A DNA stretch of 37,786 nt from an uncultured Erysipelotrichaceae bacterium (GTDB taxonomy: Bacteria; Bacillota_I; Bacilli_A; RF39; UBA660), in NCBI GenBank assembly GCA_902783435.1, contig CACZQV010000028.1:1-37786 (forward strand), given 5' to 3'. This document shows positions 1 to 7,588 of this stretch, in pieces. Both the position numbers and the translations under genes were made by a program. A model generated the notes under the pieces. That model made no database searches and was not told the origin of the DNA. It saw only the letters and a list, made by a program, of their open reading frames with translations. Within the stretch, counting starts at the first letter, position 1. Each line of letters starts with the position of its first letter.

Positions 1-142
1 AAAATGTAGATCTATTAATAAGAGATTGTTTACATATATCTATTACTTTAATATCTTCAAATTCTTTTTCTTGCATTAATTCTATTAAACCTTTATATAG
101 ATTAGCTTTTGTTTTTCTTACTCGTAAGTCTTCTTTTTTCAT
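1..142 (-). CDS. TetR/AcrR family transcriptional regulator, N-terminal part
   Basis: Only the first 47 codons lie in the window; the gene runs off the left edge. The translation (begins MKKEDLRVRKTKANLYKGL, later EFEDIKVIDICKQSLINRST) has the layout of a TetR DNA-binding domain: a helix with R-x-x-K-T-K, a helix ending QEKEFEDIKV, and the recognition helix-turn-helix ICKQSLINRSTF. I chose the ATG at 142-140 because AGGTG at 153-149 sits six bases before it; an in-frame ATG at 148-146 abuts that site and is less likely. It is divergent from an MMPL exporter gene, the usual arrangement for a TetR repressor of its neighbouring efflux gene. Its promoter overlaps an inverted repeat, so autorepression is likely (inference). 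Confidence 0.85.
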   Translation of the reverse strand, partial: MKKEDLRVRKTKANLYKGLIELMQEKEFEDIKVIDICKQSLINRSTF

Positions 143-159
143 TTTCATCACCTAGATAA

Positions 160-188
160 ATTATAGTACTTGGACATACATTTGTAAA
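160..188 (-). promoter_or_regulatory. Sigma-A promoter of the tetR-like gene
   Basis: On the minus strand TTTACA (188-183), a 17-base spacer and TATAAT (165-160) form a near-consensus sigma-A promoter about 20 bases before the tetR-like start. Its -35 lies inside the inverted repeat at 178-204, as expected for autoregulation. Confidence 0.75.
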
Positions 189-204
189 GATAAACTACAA
201 ATGT
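178..204. promoter_or_regulatory. Inverted repeat, candidate TetR operator
   Basis: ACATTTGTA (178-186) and TACAAATGT (196-204) are perfect 9-base inverted copies with a 9-base spacer. A 27-bp palindrome in a divergent tetR/exporter gap, covering the -35 of the regulator promoter, is the expected form and place of a TetR-family operator. Binding is inferred, not shown. Confidence 0.6.
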
Positions 205-244
205 CGGTAAAATAATATACATATTTTTGATAATTGTAGTTTAT
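190..244. repeat. Second, overlapping inverted repeat in the tetR/MMPL gap
   Basis: ATAAACTACAA (190-200) and TTGTAGTTTAT (234-244) are perfect 11-base inverted copies 33 bases apart. The left arm overlaps the right half of the 178-204 palindrome. A 13-base direct repeat (TATACATATTTTT at 216-228 and 245-257) lies in the same gap. These could be a second operator or a looped regulatory site on the exporter side. I found no convincing consensus promoter for the plus-strand gene; the best candidate is TTGATA (227-232) with a weak -10 near 251-256. Confidence 0.45.
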
Positions 245-317
245 TATACATATTTTTTAAAAGTATTCTTAATATTTATTATTATTTGCATAATAATTAC
301 TTAGGAGGAGGAAAAAT

Positions 318-2393
318 ATGAAGAAATTTGCAGATTTTATTACAAAAAAATATGTTTTGGTTTTATTTATAGGATTATTTTTATTGATACCTTCTATTAT
401 AGGTTATATAAATACTAGAATTAATTATGATATTTTAGTTTATTTACCTGAAGAGATAGATACTATTAAAGGTGAGAGGATTCTTACTAAAGATTTTGGA
501 ATAGGTAGTTATGCTTTTGTGATGATTGATACTAAAGATAATTATAAGGTTCTAAAATTAGAAGATAAAGTTAGAAAAATTAAAGGAGTAAATAAAGTAG
601 TTAGTGAGGCTGATATTTTAGGTACAACAATACCTAAAGAAATGTTACCTGATGAAGTATTAGATAAGTTATATGATAAAGATACTAGTGTTATGTTAGT
701 TACTTTTAAAGGATCTACTTCAGAAGATGAAACAATTAATGCGGTTAGAGAATTAAGAAAAGTAGTAGGAGATGCGAATAGTGTTAGTAGTATGACTTCT
801 ATGGTAGTTGATACTATGGATTTATCAAATGAAGAAATACTTGTATATGTAATTATTTCAGTAATATTATGTTTGATAGTACTTTCAATTACAACTAATT
901 CTTATGTAATACCTTATTTGTTATTAGGAAATATAGGAATAGCTATTTTATATAATATGGGAAGTAATTTTATACTTGGAGATATTTCTTATATTACTAA
1001 GGCAATAGCTGCGGTACTTCAACTTGGAGTAACTACTGATTTTTCAATATTCTTATATCATAAGTATGAACAAGCTAAAGAAAAAAATAAAAATAATATG
1101 GAAGCTATGAGTAGTGCGATAGTAGATACATTTAAATCTGTTATAGGATCTAGTTTAACTACTTTTGTAGGTTTCTTAGCACTTTGTACTATGGATTTAA
1201 CTTTAGGTACTGATATAGGTTTAGTTATGGCAAAAGGAGTATTAATGGGACTTATTTGTGTCTTAACAATATTCCCTTCATTATTACTTGTATTTGATAA
1301 AGCAATTGAGAAAACTAAACATAAAGTATATTTTCCAGAATTTAAATGTTTACAGAATTTTTCTAGGAAATATTATAAAGTAATATTTATAGTATTTTTA
1401 ATATTACTTATACCTGCTTATATTGGTAATAAGAATTATAATGTTTATTATAAATTAGATGAAGCATTACCTAAAGATTTACCTTTCCATCAGGCTGACA
1501 ACGAGTTAGCTAAGAAATTTAATATTACATCTCCTGAAATTATTATTTTAAGAAAAGATATAAAGAAAGATAAAGTAGAAGAATTAGAAGATGAATTAAA
1601 GAATGTTAAAGGAATAGAATTTGTTATTAGTCCTAATACTTTAACAGATACTGATATTAGTTATTTATTACCTAGTGATTTAAAAAAACTGGTAGATAAC
1701 GATAAATATCAATTAATATTAATGAATTCTAAGTATGAGATTGCTTCTAATGAATTAAATAATCAAGTAAAGAAAGTAGAAAAGATAGTACATAAATATG
1801 ATAAGAAAGGTATAGTAGCTGGAGAAGGTGCTTTAATGAAGGATTTAGTTACTATAGCTGATCATGATTTTAATATGGTTAATTATACTTCTATTATTGT
1901 TATATTTATAGTTATGTTATTAGTACTTAAAAGTATTGGTCTTCCTATAGTATTAATATTTGCGATAGAGTTTGCGATATTTACTAATATGGCATGTGCT
2001 TATTTTACTGGTGTAGAACTTCCATTTATCGCAAGTATTGTAGTTGGTACTATTCAATTAGGGGCTACTATTGATTATGCAATACTTATGTCTACTACAT
2101 ATTTGGATGAAAGACATAGTAAGAAAAAGAATAAAGATAAAGCGATGGAAGATACTTTAAAAGTTACTGTACCATCAATAATTACATCTGCTTTATGTTT
2201 CTTTGCGGCTACTATTGGGGTTAGTTTATATACAAAGATTGATATGATAGGTTCTATTTGTACATTATTAGCACGTGGCGCAATTATATCTATGATTGTA
2301 GTTATTATTGTACTTCCAGCATTACTATTAATATTTGATGGATTTATACTTAAAACTACTAAATTTAAGAAAGAGGGTAAAAATTATGAATAA
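318..2393 (+). CDS. MMPL/RND-family membrane exporter (YdfJ-like)
   Basis: A 691-residue membrane protein with the duplicated RND layout. Each half has one N-terminal membrane segment (about 12-32 and 352-370), a soluble extracytoplasmic domain (about 33-170 and 371-515), then a block of five membrane segments (about 175-330 and 520-680). The second block of each half carries the family-like sequences QLGVTTDFSIFLYHKYE and QLGATIDYAILMSTTYLDE, where the intramembrane Asp is the expected proton-relay residue in MMPL proteins. The start follows a very strong site, AGGAGGAGG. The gene overlaps the next one by 8 bases, and the pair ends in a terminator, so the two products probably act together. 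The substrate is unknown; related proteins export lipids, drugs or peptides. Control by the divergent TetR protein is likely. Confidence 0.9.
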   Translation: MKKFADFITKKYVLVLFIGLFLLIPSIIGYINTRINYDILVYLPEEIDTIKGERILTKDFGIGSYAFVMIDTKDNYKVLKLEDKVRKIKGVNKVVSEADILGTTIPKEMLPDEVLDKLYDKDTSVMLVTFKGSTSEDETINAVRELRKVVGDANSVSSMTSMVVDTMDLSNEEILVYVIISVILCLIVLSITTNSYVIPYLLLGNIGIAILYNMGSNFILGDISYITKAIAAVLQLGVTTDFSIFLYHKYEQAKEKNKNNMEAMSSAIVDTFKSVIGSSLTTFVGFLALCTMDLTLGTDIGLVMAKGVLMGLICVLTIFPSLLLVFDKAIEKTKHKVYFPEFKCLQNFSRKYYKVIFIVFLILLIPAYIGNKNYNVYYKLDEALPKDLPFHQADNELAKKFNITSPEIIILRKDIKKDKVEELEDELKNVKGIEFVISPNTLTDTDISYLLPSDLKKLVDNDKYQLILMNSKYEIASNELNNQVKKVEKIVHKYDKKGIVAGEGALMKDLVTIADHDFNMVNYTSIIVIFIVMLLVLKSIGLPIVLIFAIEFAIFTNMACAYFTGVELPFIASIVVGTIQLGATIDYAILMSTTYLDERHSKKKNKDKAMEDTLKVTVPSIITSALCFFAATIGVSLYTKIDMIGSICTLLARGAIISMIVVIIVLPALLLIFDGFILKTTKFKKEGKNYE

Positions 2394-4050
2394 ATTTTAT
2401 AAAGGAATTAGTTTATTATTAGTACTTAGTATGTTTCCAATTAATTGTTTAGCTTTAACTAAGACTGAAACAATATATTCTAATTTAAAAGATAATGGAG
2501 AAGTTAAAAGTACTGATATTAGTGTAGGACTTACTAATTTAGATAAAGGAGAAGTTATTGATTATACTAAATTAGATAATATTAAGAATGTTAATGGAGA
2601 AGAAAAGTTTTCTAGAGATAGTGAAAAACTTACTTGGAAAAGTACTGGTAAAGATATTTATTATAAAGGAGTATTAAATGATAATTTACCTATAAGTGTT
2701 AGTTGTAAATATTATTTAAATGGAGAAGAAAAAAGTCTTTCTGAAATGAAAGGTAAGAGTGGAGATGTTAAATTAATATTTAATTTTAAAAATCATTTAT
2801 ATGATTATAATAGTCATATGTATACTCCATTTGTAGTTAGTACTTTATATACTATTAATTCTAAAGATAATTCAAATGTAGAAGTTAGTAGTGGTAAGGT
2901 AATTAATACTGGTAATAAGATATTTATTACTGGAGTAAGTGCTCCGGGTTTATATGAAAGTACTAATATTTTTGAATTAAAAGATATGGATAGTATTACT
3001 ATTAGTTATAATACTTCTAAGTTTGATATGAGTGAAATATATTTTGTAATGACTCCTAAGTTATTAGAAGAGGTAGATTTAGATTTTTCTAAAGTTAGTA
3101 ATATTACTGGTAATTTGAATGAATTACAATCTGGAGTTAATAAATTACAAGGTGGTAGTCAAGCTATAGTAGATGGTGAAAATAATCTTAATACTGGTTT
3201 AATTAGTTTAAATAAAGGCTTAAATGATGCTTTAGAAGGATCTAATAAACTTTATGAAGGACTTGTACAAGTACAAGAAGGTACTAATAAATTAAGTAAT
3301 ATGACTACATTAGTAGATACTTTATATGAAAATTATATTAAAAATAGTGAATTATTAAATAATATTAATAGTGGAGTAACTAAAGAACAATTAGAAAATG
3401 GAATACTAGATGCTACTTCTAAGAAAACAGAATTAGAAAATAAATTAAAAGAGGTTAATGCAGGTATTAGTATGTTAGAGGGATTAGAATCTTTATCTGA
3501 AGATGAAACTAATCAACTTAATACTTTAAGATATCAAAAAGAACAATTAGAAATAGGTATTAAACAATATGCTCAAGGAATAAGTGAAGCACAAAATAAT
3601 TTAAATAGTCTACCTTTAGCAAGTGCTAAACTTAGTGGAGCTAATGAAGCTATTATTCAAGTACTTTGTGGTATTTTAGGAGTAAATGATCCAACTATGA
3701 TTAATGAAGAAAGTATTAATGCATTTAAAACTAATATTAATAATTTAGTTGGTGGAGTAAATTCTCTTACAGAAGGTAGTAAAAATTTATCTAACGGAAT
3801 AGGAAAATTACATGAAGGTTCTGAAAAGTTAGTAGATGGTTCTACAAAATTAGGTGATGGTAATAAAACTTTACTTGATGGAATTACTAAATTAAATAAT
3901 GAAGGTATATCTAAATTAACTGATTATGGTAATAAGATAAATAATTATTCAGATAAAGTAGAAACATTAATTAATTTAAGCAAAAACTATAAAGGATATA
4001 CTAGTAATAATGCTGATAGGGTAATATTTATTTATAAGTTATCAAAATAG
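2386..4050 (+). CDS. Secreted YhgE/Pip-like coiled-coil protein, MMPL partner
   Basis: A 554-residue protein with a cleavable-looking signal peptide (Lys-rich start, hydrophobic core at about 8-18, likely cut near ...NCLA-LT). The ATG at 2386 was chosen over in-frame upstream starts because AGAGGG precedes it and it makes the signal peptide N-terminal. The first 230 residues look beta-rich. Two blocks (about 240-305 and 450-525) consist of short heptad/11-mer units such as LQGGSQAIVDGENNL and LHEGSEKLVDGSTKL, typical of the YhgE/Pip repeat that forms long coiled coils; a further helical stretch lies between them. Unlike full YhgE proteins it has no C-terminal membrane domain. The start overlaps the end of the MMPL gene by 8 bases, so translation is coupled. 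It may be an extracytoplasmic adaptor of the exporter (inference). Confidence 0.7.
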   Translation: MNKFYKGISLLLVLSMFPINCLALTKTETIYSNLKDNGEVKSTDISVGLTNLDKGEVIDYTKLDNIKNVNGEEKFSRDSEKLTWKSTGKDIYYKGVLNDNLPISVSCKYYLNGEEKSLSEMKGKSGDVKLIFNFKNHLYDYNSHMYTPFVVSTLYTINSKDNSNVEVSSGKVINTGNKIFITGVSAPGLYESTNIFELKDMDSITISYNTSKFDMSEIYFVMTPKLLEEVDLDFSKVSNITGNLNELQSGVNKLQGGSQAIVDGENNLNTGLISLNKGLNDALEGSNKLYEGLVQVQEGTNKLSNMTTLVDTLYENYIKNSELLNNINSGVTKEQLENGILDATSKKTELENKLKEVNAGISMLEGLESLSEDETNQLNTLRYQKEQLEIGIKQYAQGISEAQNNLNSLPLASAKLSGANEAIIQVLCGILGVNDPTMINEESINAFKTNINNLVGGVNSLTEGSKNLSNGIGKLHEGSEKLVDGSTKLGDGNKTLLDGITKLNNEGISKLTDYGNKINNYSDKVETLINLSKNYKGYTSNNADRVIFIYKLSK

Positions 4051-4068
4051 AGAGATTTCTCTCTTTTT
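4049..4068 (+). terminator. Intrinsic terminator after the MMPL operon
   Basis: AGAGAG (4049-4054), loop ATTT and CTCTCT (4059-4064), followed by TTTTT. It begins inside the stop codon of the coiled-coil gene. Confidence 0.7.
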
Positions 4069-4071
4069 ATT

Positions 4072-4116
4072 TGTCAACTTAAAAAGGTTGACATATATTT
4101 TTTATTATGTTATGAT
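4072..4116 (+). promoter_or_regulatory. Strong sigma-A promoter with flanking inverted repeat
   Basis: TTGACA (4088-4093), a 17-base spacer and TATGAT (4111-4116) give one of the best promoters in the window. The -35 is the right arm of an inverted repeat TGTCAAC/GTTGACA (4072-4078 and 4087-4093), which could be an operator or part of a second weak terminator for the upstream operon. Transcription should start near 4122-4124. Confidence 0.75.
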
Positions 4117-4146
4117 TGTATCGAATTTGAGGAAAGGAGTGAGAAT

Positions 4147-4230
4147 ATGAATTTCAGATTTAGTAAAAATTTAAATAGTATTTTTAGTTGTGACTTTTAT
4201 GGGAATATTTTGTATTCTCATTCGTTTTAA
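4147..4230 (+). CDS. 27-residue leader peptide of the attenuated ABC gene
   Basis: A 27-codon reading frame, starting MNFRFSKNLNSIF and ending ILYSHSF-TAA, preceded by AAAGGAG (4133-4139) seven bases before the ATG. It lies between a strong promoter and a terminator hairpin that precedes the ABC exporter gene. Codons 14-18 are the 5' arm of an antiterminator that competes with that terminator. Family knowledge: leader peptides of this kind (for example bmrB before bmrCD in Bacillus subtilis) sense ribosome stalling by antibiotics. The peptide resembles nothing I recognise, and its role is inferred from position and from the alternative pairings. The best evidence that it is translated is the strong ribosome site. 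Confidence 0.7.
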   Translation: MNFRFSKNLNSIFSCDFYGNILYSHSF

Positions 4231-4262
4231 CGTAGTAAAAAGTCACAAATGTGACTTTTTTT
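4188..4262 (+). promoter_or_regulatory. Transcription attenuator: antiterminator versus terminator
   Basis: Terminator: GTCAC (4242-4246), loop 4247-4250, GTGAC (4251-4255), extended by A and T runs, with a T-tract at 4256-4262. Antiterminator: TTGTGACTTTT (4188-4198), inside the leader-peptide codons, is the perfect 11-base complement of AAAAGTCACAA (4238-4248), the left arm of the terminator. The two pairings exclude each other. A ribosome moving freely over 4188-4198 should free the terminator. A ribosome held early in the leader should leave the antiterminator to form and allow read-through into the ABC gene. Confidence 0.75.
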
Positions 4263-4286
4263 ATTTGTATAAAAGAGGTGATAGAT

Positions 4287-6020
4287 ATGAAAAAGTTTTC
4301 AAATTTTAAAGTATTATTTCATTATTTAAGAAAAGAAAAAATTAAATTAGGTATCTACATCTTATTAGTATTATTAACTTATATTCCAGTACTTGCTGCT
4401 GCGTATTTATGGGGTATAGCACTGGAAGCATTAATACAAAAAGAATTAATGAAATTTGTTTTATATTTGGCATTATGGGAAGGATTATTCACTATATGTT
4501 ATTCATTATTACAAATACCTAGAGATACCTTATATAATTATTTAGAAATAAAATTTATGGAAAATGTTAGTAAAGATCTTTATAAGAAAATGGATTCATT
4601 ACCCGCAAAAGCTTTTGAAGAAATAGGGGTTGGAGAGTTAATTAATAGACTTTATACAGATCCAGATAGAGTAATGGAATTACTTAATAAGCTTATTAAA
4701 TTAGTATGTAAAGCTTTTGTTGTAATAGTTGTTTTAGTAATATCTTTTAGTGTTAGTATATTACTAGGATTAGAAGTATTAGTATTTGGTTTTGTTATGG
4801 GATTTATTTCTTATAAGTTTTTTCCTAAGATTAAGAAAACACAAGAAAAAATTAAAAAAGAGTCAGATGAATATGTTAAAGTCGCAACTGAAAATATTAC
4901 AGGAATAAGAGAAATAAAATCATTGGGTATTAAGAAAAATACTCGTAAAAATATTTTTAGTATATTAGATAATATGTTTATTCATACTAGAAATATTAGA
5001 AAATATGAGGTTACTTATTATAGTTTAAATAATCTTACATATTTTATATTACAATTTATAATTTTATTTACTGCGGGATATTATGTAGTACAAGGTAAGA
5101 TAGCTTATAGTATATTTGTTATGTTAGAAGCATATATCTGGAGAATAGATGAAGTAGTAGAATCTATTTCAGACTTTGGAGTTAGTTATAATAAAGTTAC
5201 TGTTTCTTTAAAAAGAATAGGTGAAATAGTAAATAATGTTTTATATGAGGATGAGAAGTTTGGAAAGGTTAATATTAAGAGTAAAGGTATAATTGAACTT
5301 AAAGATGTATGGTTTAGATATAGTGATTATGAAGATTATACTTTAAAAGGTTTATCTATGAAGATAGAACCTAATAAGAAAATAGCTGTAGTTGGGCGTA
5401 GTGGTAATGGTAAAAGTACAATATTTAACTTATTACTTAGATATTTTGATTCTACAGATGGTGTTATTACGTTAGATGGAGTAGATATTAAAGATTTATC
5501 TGAAAAATCTTTACGTGGTAATATTTCTATTATTAGACAAGCTCCATTCTTATTTAATTTATCTATTCTAGATAATTTTAAATTAACTAAGACTAATGTT
5601 ACTTTAAAAGAAGTTAGAAATGTTTGTAAACGTGCATATATAGATGATTATATTATGTCTTTACCTAATAAATATGACACTATAATAGGTGAAGGTGGAG
5701 TTAACTTATCAGGTGGTCAAAAACAAAGACTTGCTATTGCTAGAACGCTTTTATTAAATACTAAAGTAATATTATTTGATGAAGCAACTTCTGCACTTGA
5801 TAATGAAAGTCAAGAATATATTAAGAAAACAATAGATAATTTGGTTAAAGATCATACAGTAGTTATTGTTGCTCATAGACTTTCTACTATAGTAGATGCA
5901 GATATTATTAATGTAATAGATAAAGGTAAGTTGGCTGCTTCTGGTACTCATAAACAATTATTAAAATCTTGTAAAGTTTATCAAGGTTTATATAAAACAG
6001 AATCCTCAAATTCAAAATAA
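4287..6020 (+). CDS. ABC exporter, fused membrane and ATPase domains
   Basis: A 577-residue half-exporter that probably works as a homodimer. Residues 20-310 hold six membrane segments and coupling-helix sequence (VATENITGIREIKSLGIKKN). The ATPase domain has a complete set of motifs: Walker A GRSGNGKST (about 370-378), signature LSGGQ (474-478), Walker B VILFDE (494-499) and switch His in VAHRLST (530). Both ATP sites of a homodimer would therefore be competent. The ATG at 4287 is set by AGAGGTGAT just upstream; an in-frame GTG at 4251 lies within the terminator hairpin and is not credible. Expression is probably gated by the leader-peptide attenuator immediately upstream, which points to a drug or antibiotic-stress role (inference); the substrate is unknown. 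It ends in a terminator shared with the convergent gene. Confidence 0.9.
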   Translation: MKKFSNFKVLFHYLRKEKIKLGIYILLVLLTYIPVLAAAYLWGIALEALIQKELMKFVLYLALWEGLFTICYSLLQIPRDTLYNYLEIKFMENVSKDLYKKMDSLPAKAFEEIGVGELINRLYTDPDRVMELLNKLIKLVCKAFVVIVVLVISFSVSILLGLEVLVFGFVMGFISYKFFPKIKKTQEKIKKESDEYVKVATENITGIREIKSLGIKKNTRKNIFSILDNMFIHTRNIRKYEVTYYSLNNLTYFILQFIILFTAGYYVVQGKIAYSIFVMLEAYIWRIDEVVESISDFGVSYNKVTVSLKRIGEIVNNVLYEDEKFGKVNIKSKGIIELKDVWFRYSDYEDYTLKGLSMKIEPNKKIAVVGRSGNGKSTIFNLLLRYFDSTDGVITLDGVDIKDLSEKSLRGNISIIRQAPFLFNLSILDNFKLTKTNVTLKEVRNVCKRAYIDDYIMSLPNKYDTIIGEGGVNLSGGQKQRLAIARTLLLNTKVILFDEATSALDNESQEYIKKTIDNLVKDHTVVIVAHRLSTIVDADIINVIDKGKLAASGTHKQLLKSCKVYQGLYKTESSNSK

Positions 6021-6048
6021 AAAAGACTAACCAATGTTAGCCTTTTTT
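6021..6048. terminator. Bidirectional terminator between convergent genes
   Basis: CTAAC (6027-6031), loop CCAA/T, GTTAG (6036-6040), one A/C mismatch, a G-C pair, then A and T runs on the two sides (AAAA at 6021-6024, seven T from 6043). It overlaps the last codons of the minus-strand gene. Confidence 0.75.
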
Positions 6049-6542
6049 TGATATTGAATACTAGTATTTTTTAAATTATTTAAATCAGTACTTAATTCAT
6101 TTAATCCATCTATAGATAAACCTTTTTCTTTAGATTTAATTATATCAGGAGAAAAATACTCTAATTTATCTGCATCTTTTACTAAATCATATTTTTTACC
6201 TTGTAAATAAATAGTTATATCTGAATTAACTTCTGGATGTACTCCAGCAGCTATTAATCTAATTATAGCATTATCTATACTTTTAATACCTATAATTGAT
6301 GCTAATATAGTAGATTCTTCTTTTGTACTTGTAATTGTTTTTCCATGATCATCAACAAAATTATGATTTGTAAATTTAGCAGTAGTTTTTAAATATCTTT
6401 TATTAAAATTAAAAGCAAATTTTTTAGTATCAGTATCTTTATATATAGATGTATAATCTATACCATTATAATTAAAGTATATACAATAATCATCTGTATC
6501 TTTTTGTATAAATGCATCAATTCTATTGATTGTTTTTTCCAT
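6027..6542 (-). CDS. Unrecognised 171-residue soluble protein
   Basis: I do not recognise this protein. It has no signal peptide or membrane segment and no Cys. The first 65 residues read as alternating beta strands (DDYCIYFNYNGIDYTSIY, then KKFAFNFNKRYLKT), followed by a helical part (STILASIIGIKSIDNAIIRL) and a short second strand block (DITIYLQGKKYDL). The C-terminus is polar. The ATG at 6542-6540 follows AGAGG by eight bases; an upstream TTG at 6560 overlaps that site and is rejected. It stands alone, divergent from the next gene, with its own promoter (TTGAAA/TATAAT) and a shared terminator downstream. Confidence 0.7.
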   Translation of the reverse strand: MEKTINRIDAFIQKDTDDYCIYFNYNGIDYTSIYKDTDTKKFAFNFNKRYLKTTAKFTNHNFVDDHGKTITSTKEESTILASIIGIKSIDNAIIRLIAAGVHPEVNSDITIYLQGKKYDLVKDADKLEYFSPDIIKSKEKGLSIDGLNELSTDLNNLKNTSIQYQKKANIG

Positions 6543-6572
6543 GTAATATTCCTCTTTCAAGCGACGTTCATA

Positions 6573-6601
6573 ATTATAGCATATTTAGTATATTTTTTCA
6601 A
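6573..6601 (-). promoter_or_regulatory. Sigma-A promoter of the 171-residue gene
   Basis: Minus strand: TTGAAA (6601-6596), a 17-base spacer, TATAAT (6578-6573). On the opposite strand TATAAT at 6632-6637, with a poor -35, is the likely -10 for the divergent gene at 6663. Confidence 0.7.
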
Positions 6602-6662
6602 GTTAATCTTTTATTTATAAAAGATATTTGCTATAATTAAGTAGATAATAAAGAGGGATTGT

Positions 6663-7532
6663 ATGAAGAAAATATTTAGATTTATATTAATAGTTATATT
6701 ATGTATATTTTTAATTGGTATGGGTACTGGATTTATTGATTATTATAGAATGATTAATGGTAGTTTACCTATATTTAATATTAGTAGTTATAATTCTCAA
6801 AAGAGAAAACAAGTGTTTCAAGGTATGTTATATAAAGCTTCTCGTAAAGTAAGAGCAAGTGATAAAGAAAGTTTTGCTGATTCTAGTAATTATAAATTTA
6901 AATTAATAACTTTTAATTTATTTATACCAGAACAAAAGAAAGTAGAAAATGAAGAATATAATTTTATAGTAAGAAAAGATAGTGATTGTGAAAGTAAGTT
7001 ATATTATGCAGATTTAGATAAGAAAGTTTATACTTATTGTTTAAATAGTATTATGTTAAATAATAAAGAATTATTGTCATATTTAGAGAAAGATAAAAAT
7101 ATAATAAATAATATAGAAGATAATATTAATTATACTGGTGTATATGATAATAAAAGAACTTTAATGTTTAAAGATAATAATATTAAGATTTATCATTGTA
7201 AAAATAATAATATTTATATAGGATTTAAAAATATGGAATTTCAAGAAGATTTTTGTATAGAAAAAGATGATGATTTGAAGTTTATATTTGAAATTAAAGA
7301 AGAAACAAATAATGTCGAATTAAAAGAAGAAAAAGAAATATTCTATGAAGATCTTGAATATACTTATAGTTTTGATAGAGTGAAAAGTGATTATATTTAT
7401 ATAACTACACCTAAAGAAAGAGGTAATAAAAAAATAAAATTAAAAGATGCTTTAAATAATAAATTATTAAGTATAGAAGATTTAGAGAAAAAAGGATTAA
7501 GCTTTACAAAGGAAAGTAAAAATAAAGAGTAA
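6663..7532 (+). CDS. Unrecognised membrane-anchored extracytoplasmic protein
   Basis: A 289-residue protein with one N-terminal membrane segment (about 5-26) and a long polar remainder, so probably anchored with its bulk outside the cell. I do not recognise the family. The region just after the membrane segment has a distinctive stretch (YYRMINGSLPIFNISSYN). Four Cys lie in the outer part (DCESKL, YCLNS, HCKNN, DFCIE). The C-terminal 60 residues (EDLEYTYSFDRVKSDYIYI followed by a Lys-rich helix) look like a separate small module. The start follows AAGAGGGA. It has its own weak promoter and a weak terminator, so it may be a single-gene unit. It could be a lipoprotein-like surface factor, but it has no lipobox Cys next to the membrane segment. 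Confidence 0.75.
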   Translation: MKKIFRFILIVILCIFLIGMGTGFIDYYRMINGSLPIFNISSYNSQKRKQVFQGMLYKASRKVRASDKESFADSSNYKFKLITFNLFIPEQKKVENEEYNFIVRKDSDCESKLYYADLDKKVYTYCLNSIMLNNKELLSYLEKDKNIINNIEDNINYTGVYDNKRTLMFKDNNIKIYHCKNNNIYIGFKNMEFQEDFCIEKDDDLKFIFEIKEETNNVELKEEKEIFYEDLEYTYSFDRVKSDYIYITTPKERGNKKIKLKDALNNKLLSIEDLEKKGLSFTKESKNKE

Positions 7533-7548
7533 TTTTATATTACTTTTT
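7524..7548 (+). terminator. Probable intrinsic terminator
   Basis: AAAGAGTAAT (7524-7533), loop TTTAT, ATTACTTTTT (7539-7548): a ten-pair AT-rich stem with one G-T pair, directly at the stop of the upstream gene. Confidence 0.5.
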
Positions 7549-7555
7549 ATTATTC

Positions 7556-7566
7556 TATGATAAAAT
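7556..7566 (+). promoter_or_regulatory. Probable -10 region of the MacB-type gene
   Basis: TATGATAAAAT at 7556-7566, about 25 bases before the gene. Nearly the same string (TATGATAAAATAT) precedes the zinc-ribbon gene at 18410. No good -35 is visible in either place. Confidence 0.45.
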
Positions 7567-7588
7567 ATATATTGTTTGGAGTGATAAC

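Noticed and set aside
4251..4286. GTG at 4251 as start of the ABC exporter
   Set aside because: It lies in the right arm of the attenuator terminator with no ribosome site; the ATG at 4287 has AGAGGTGAT.
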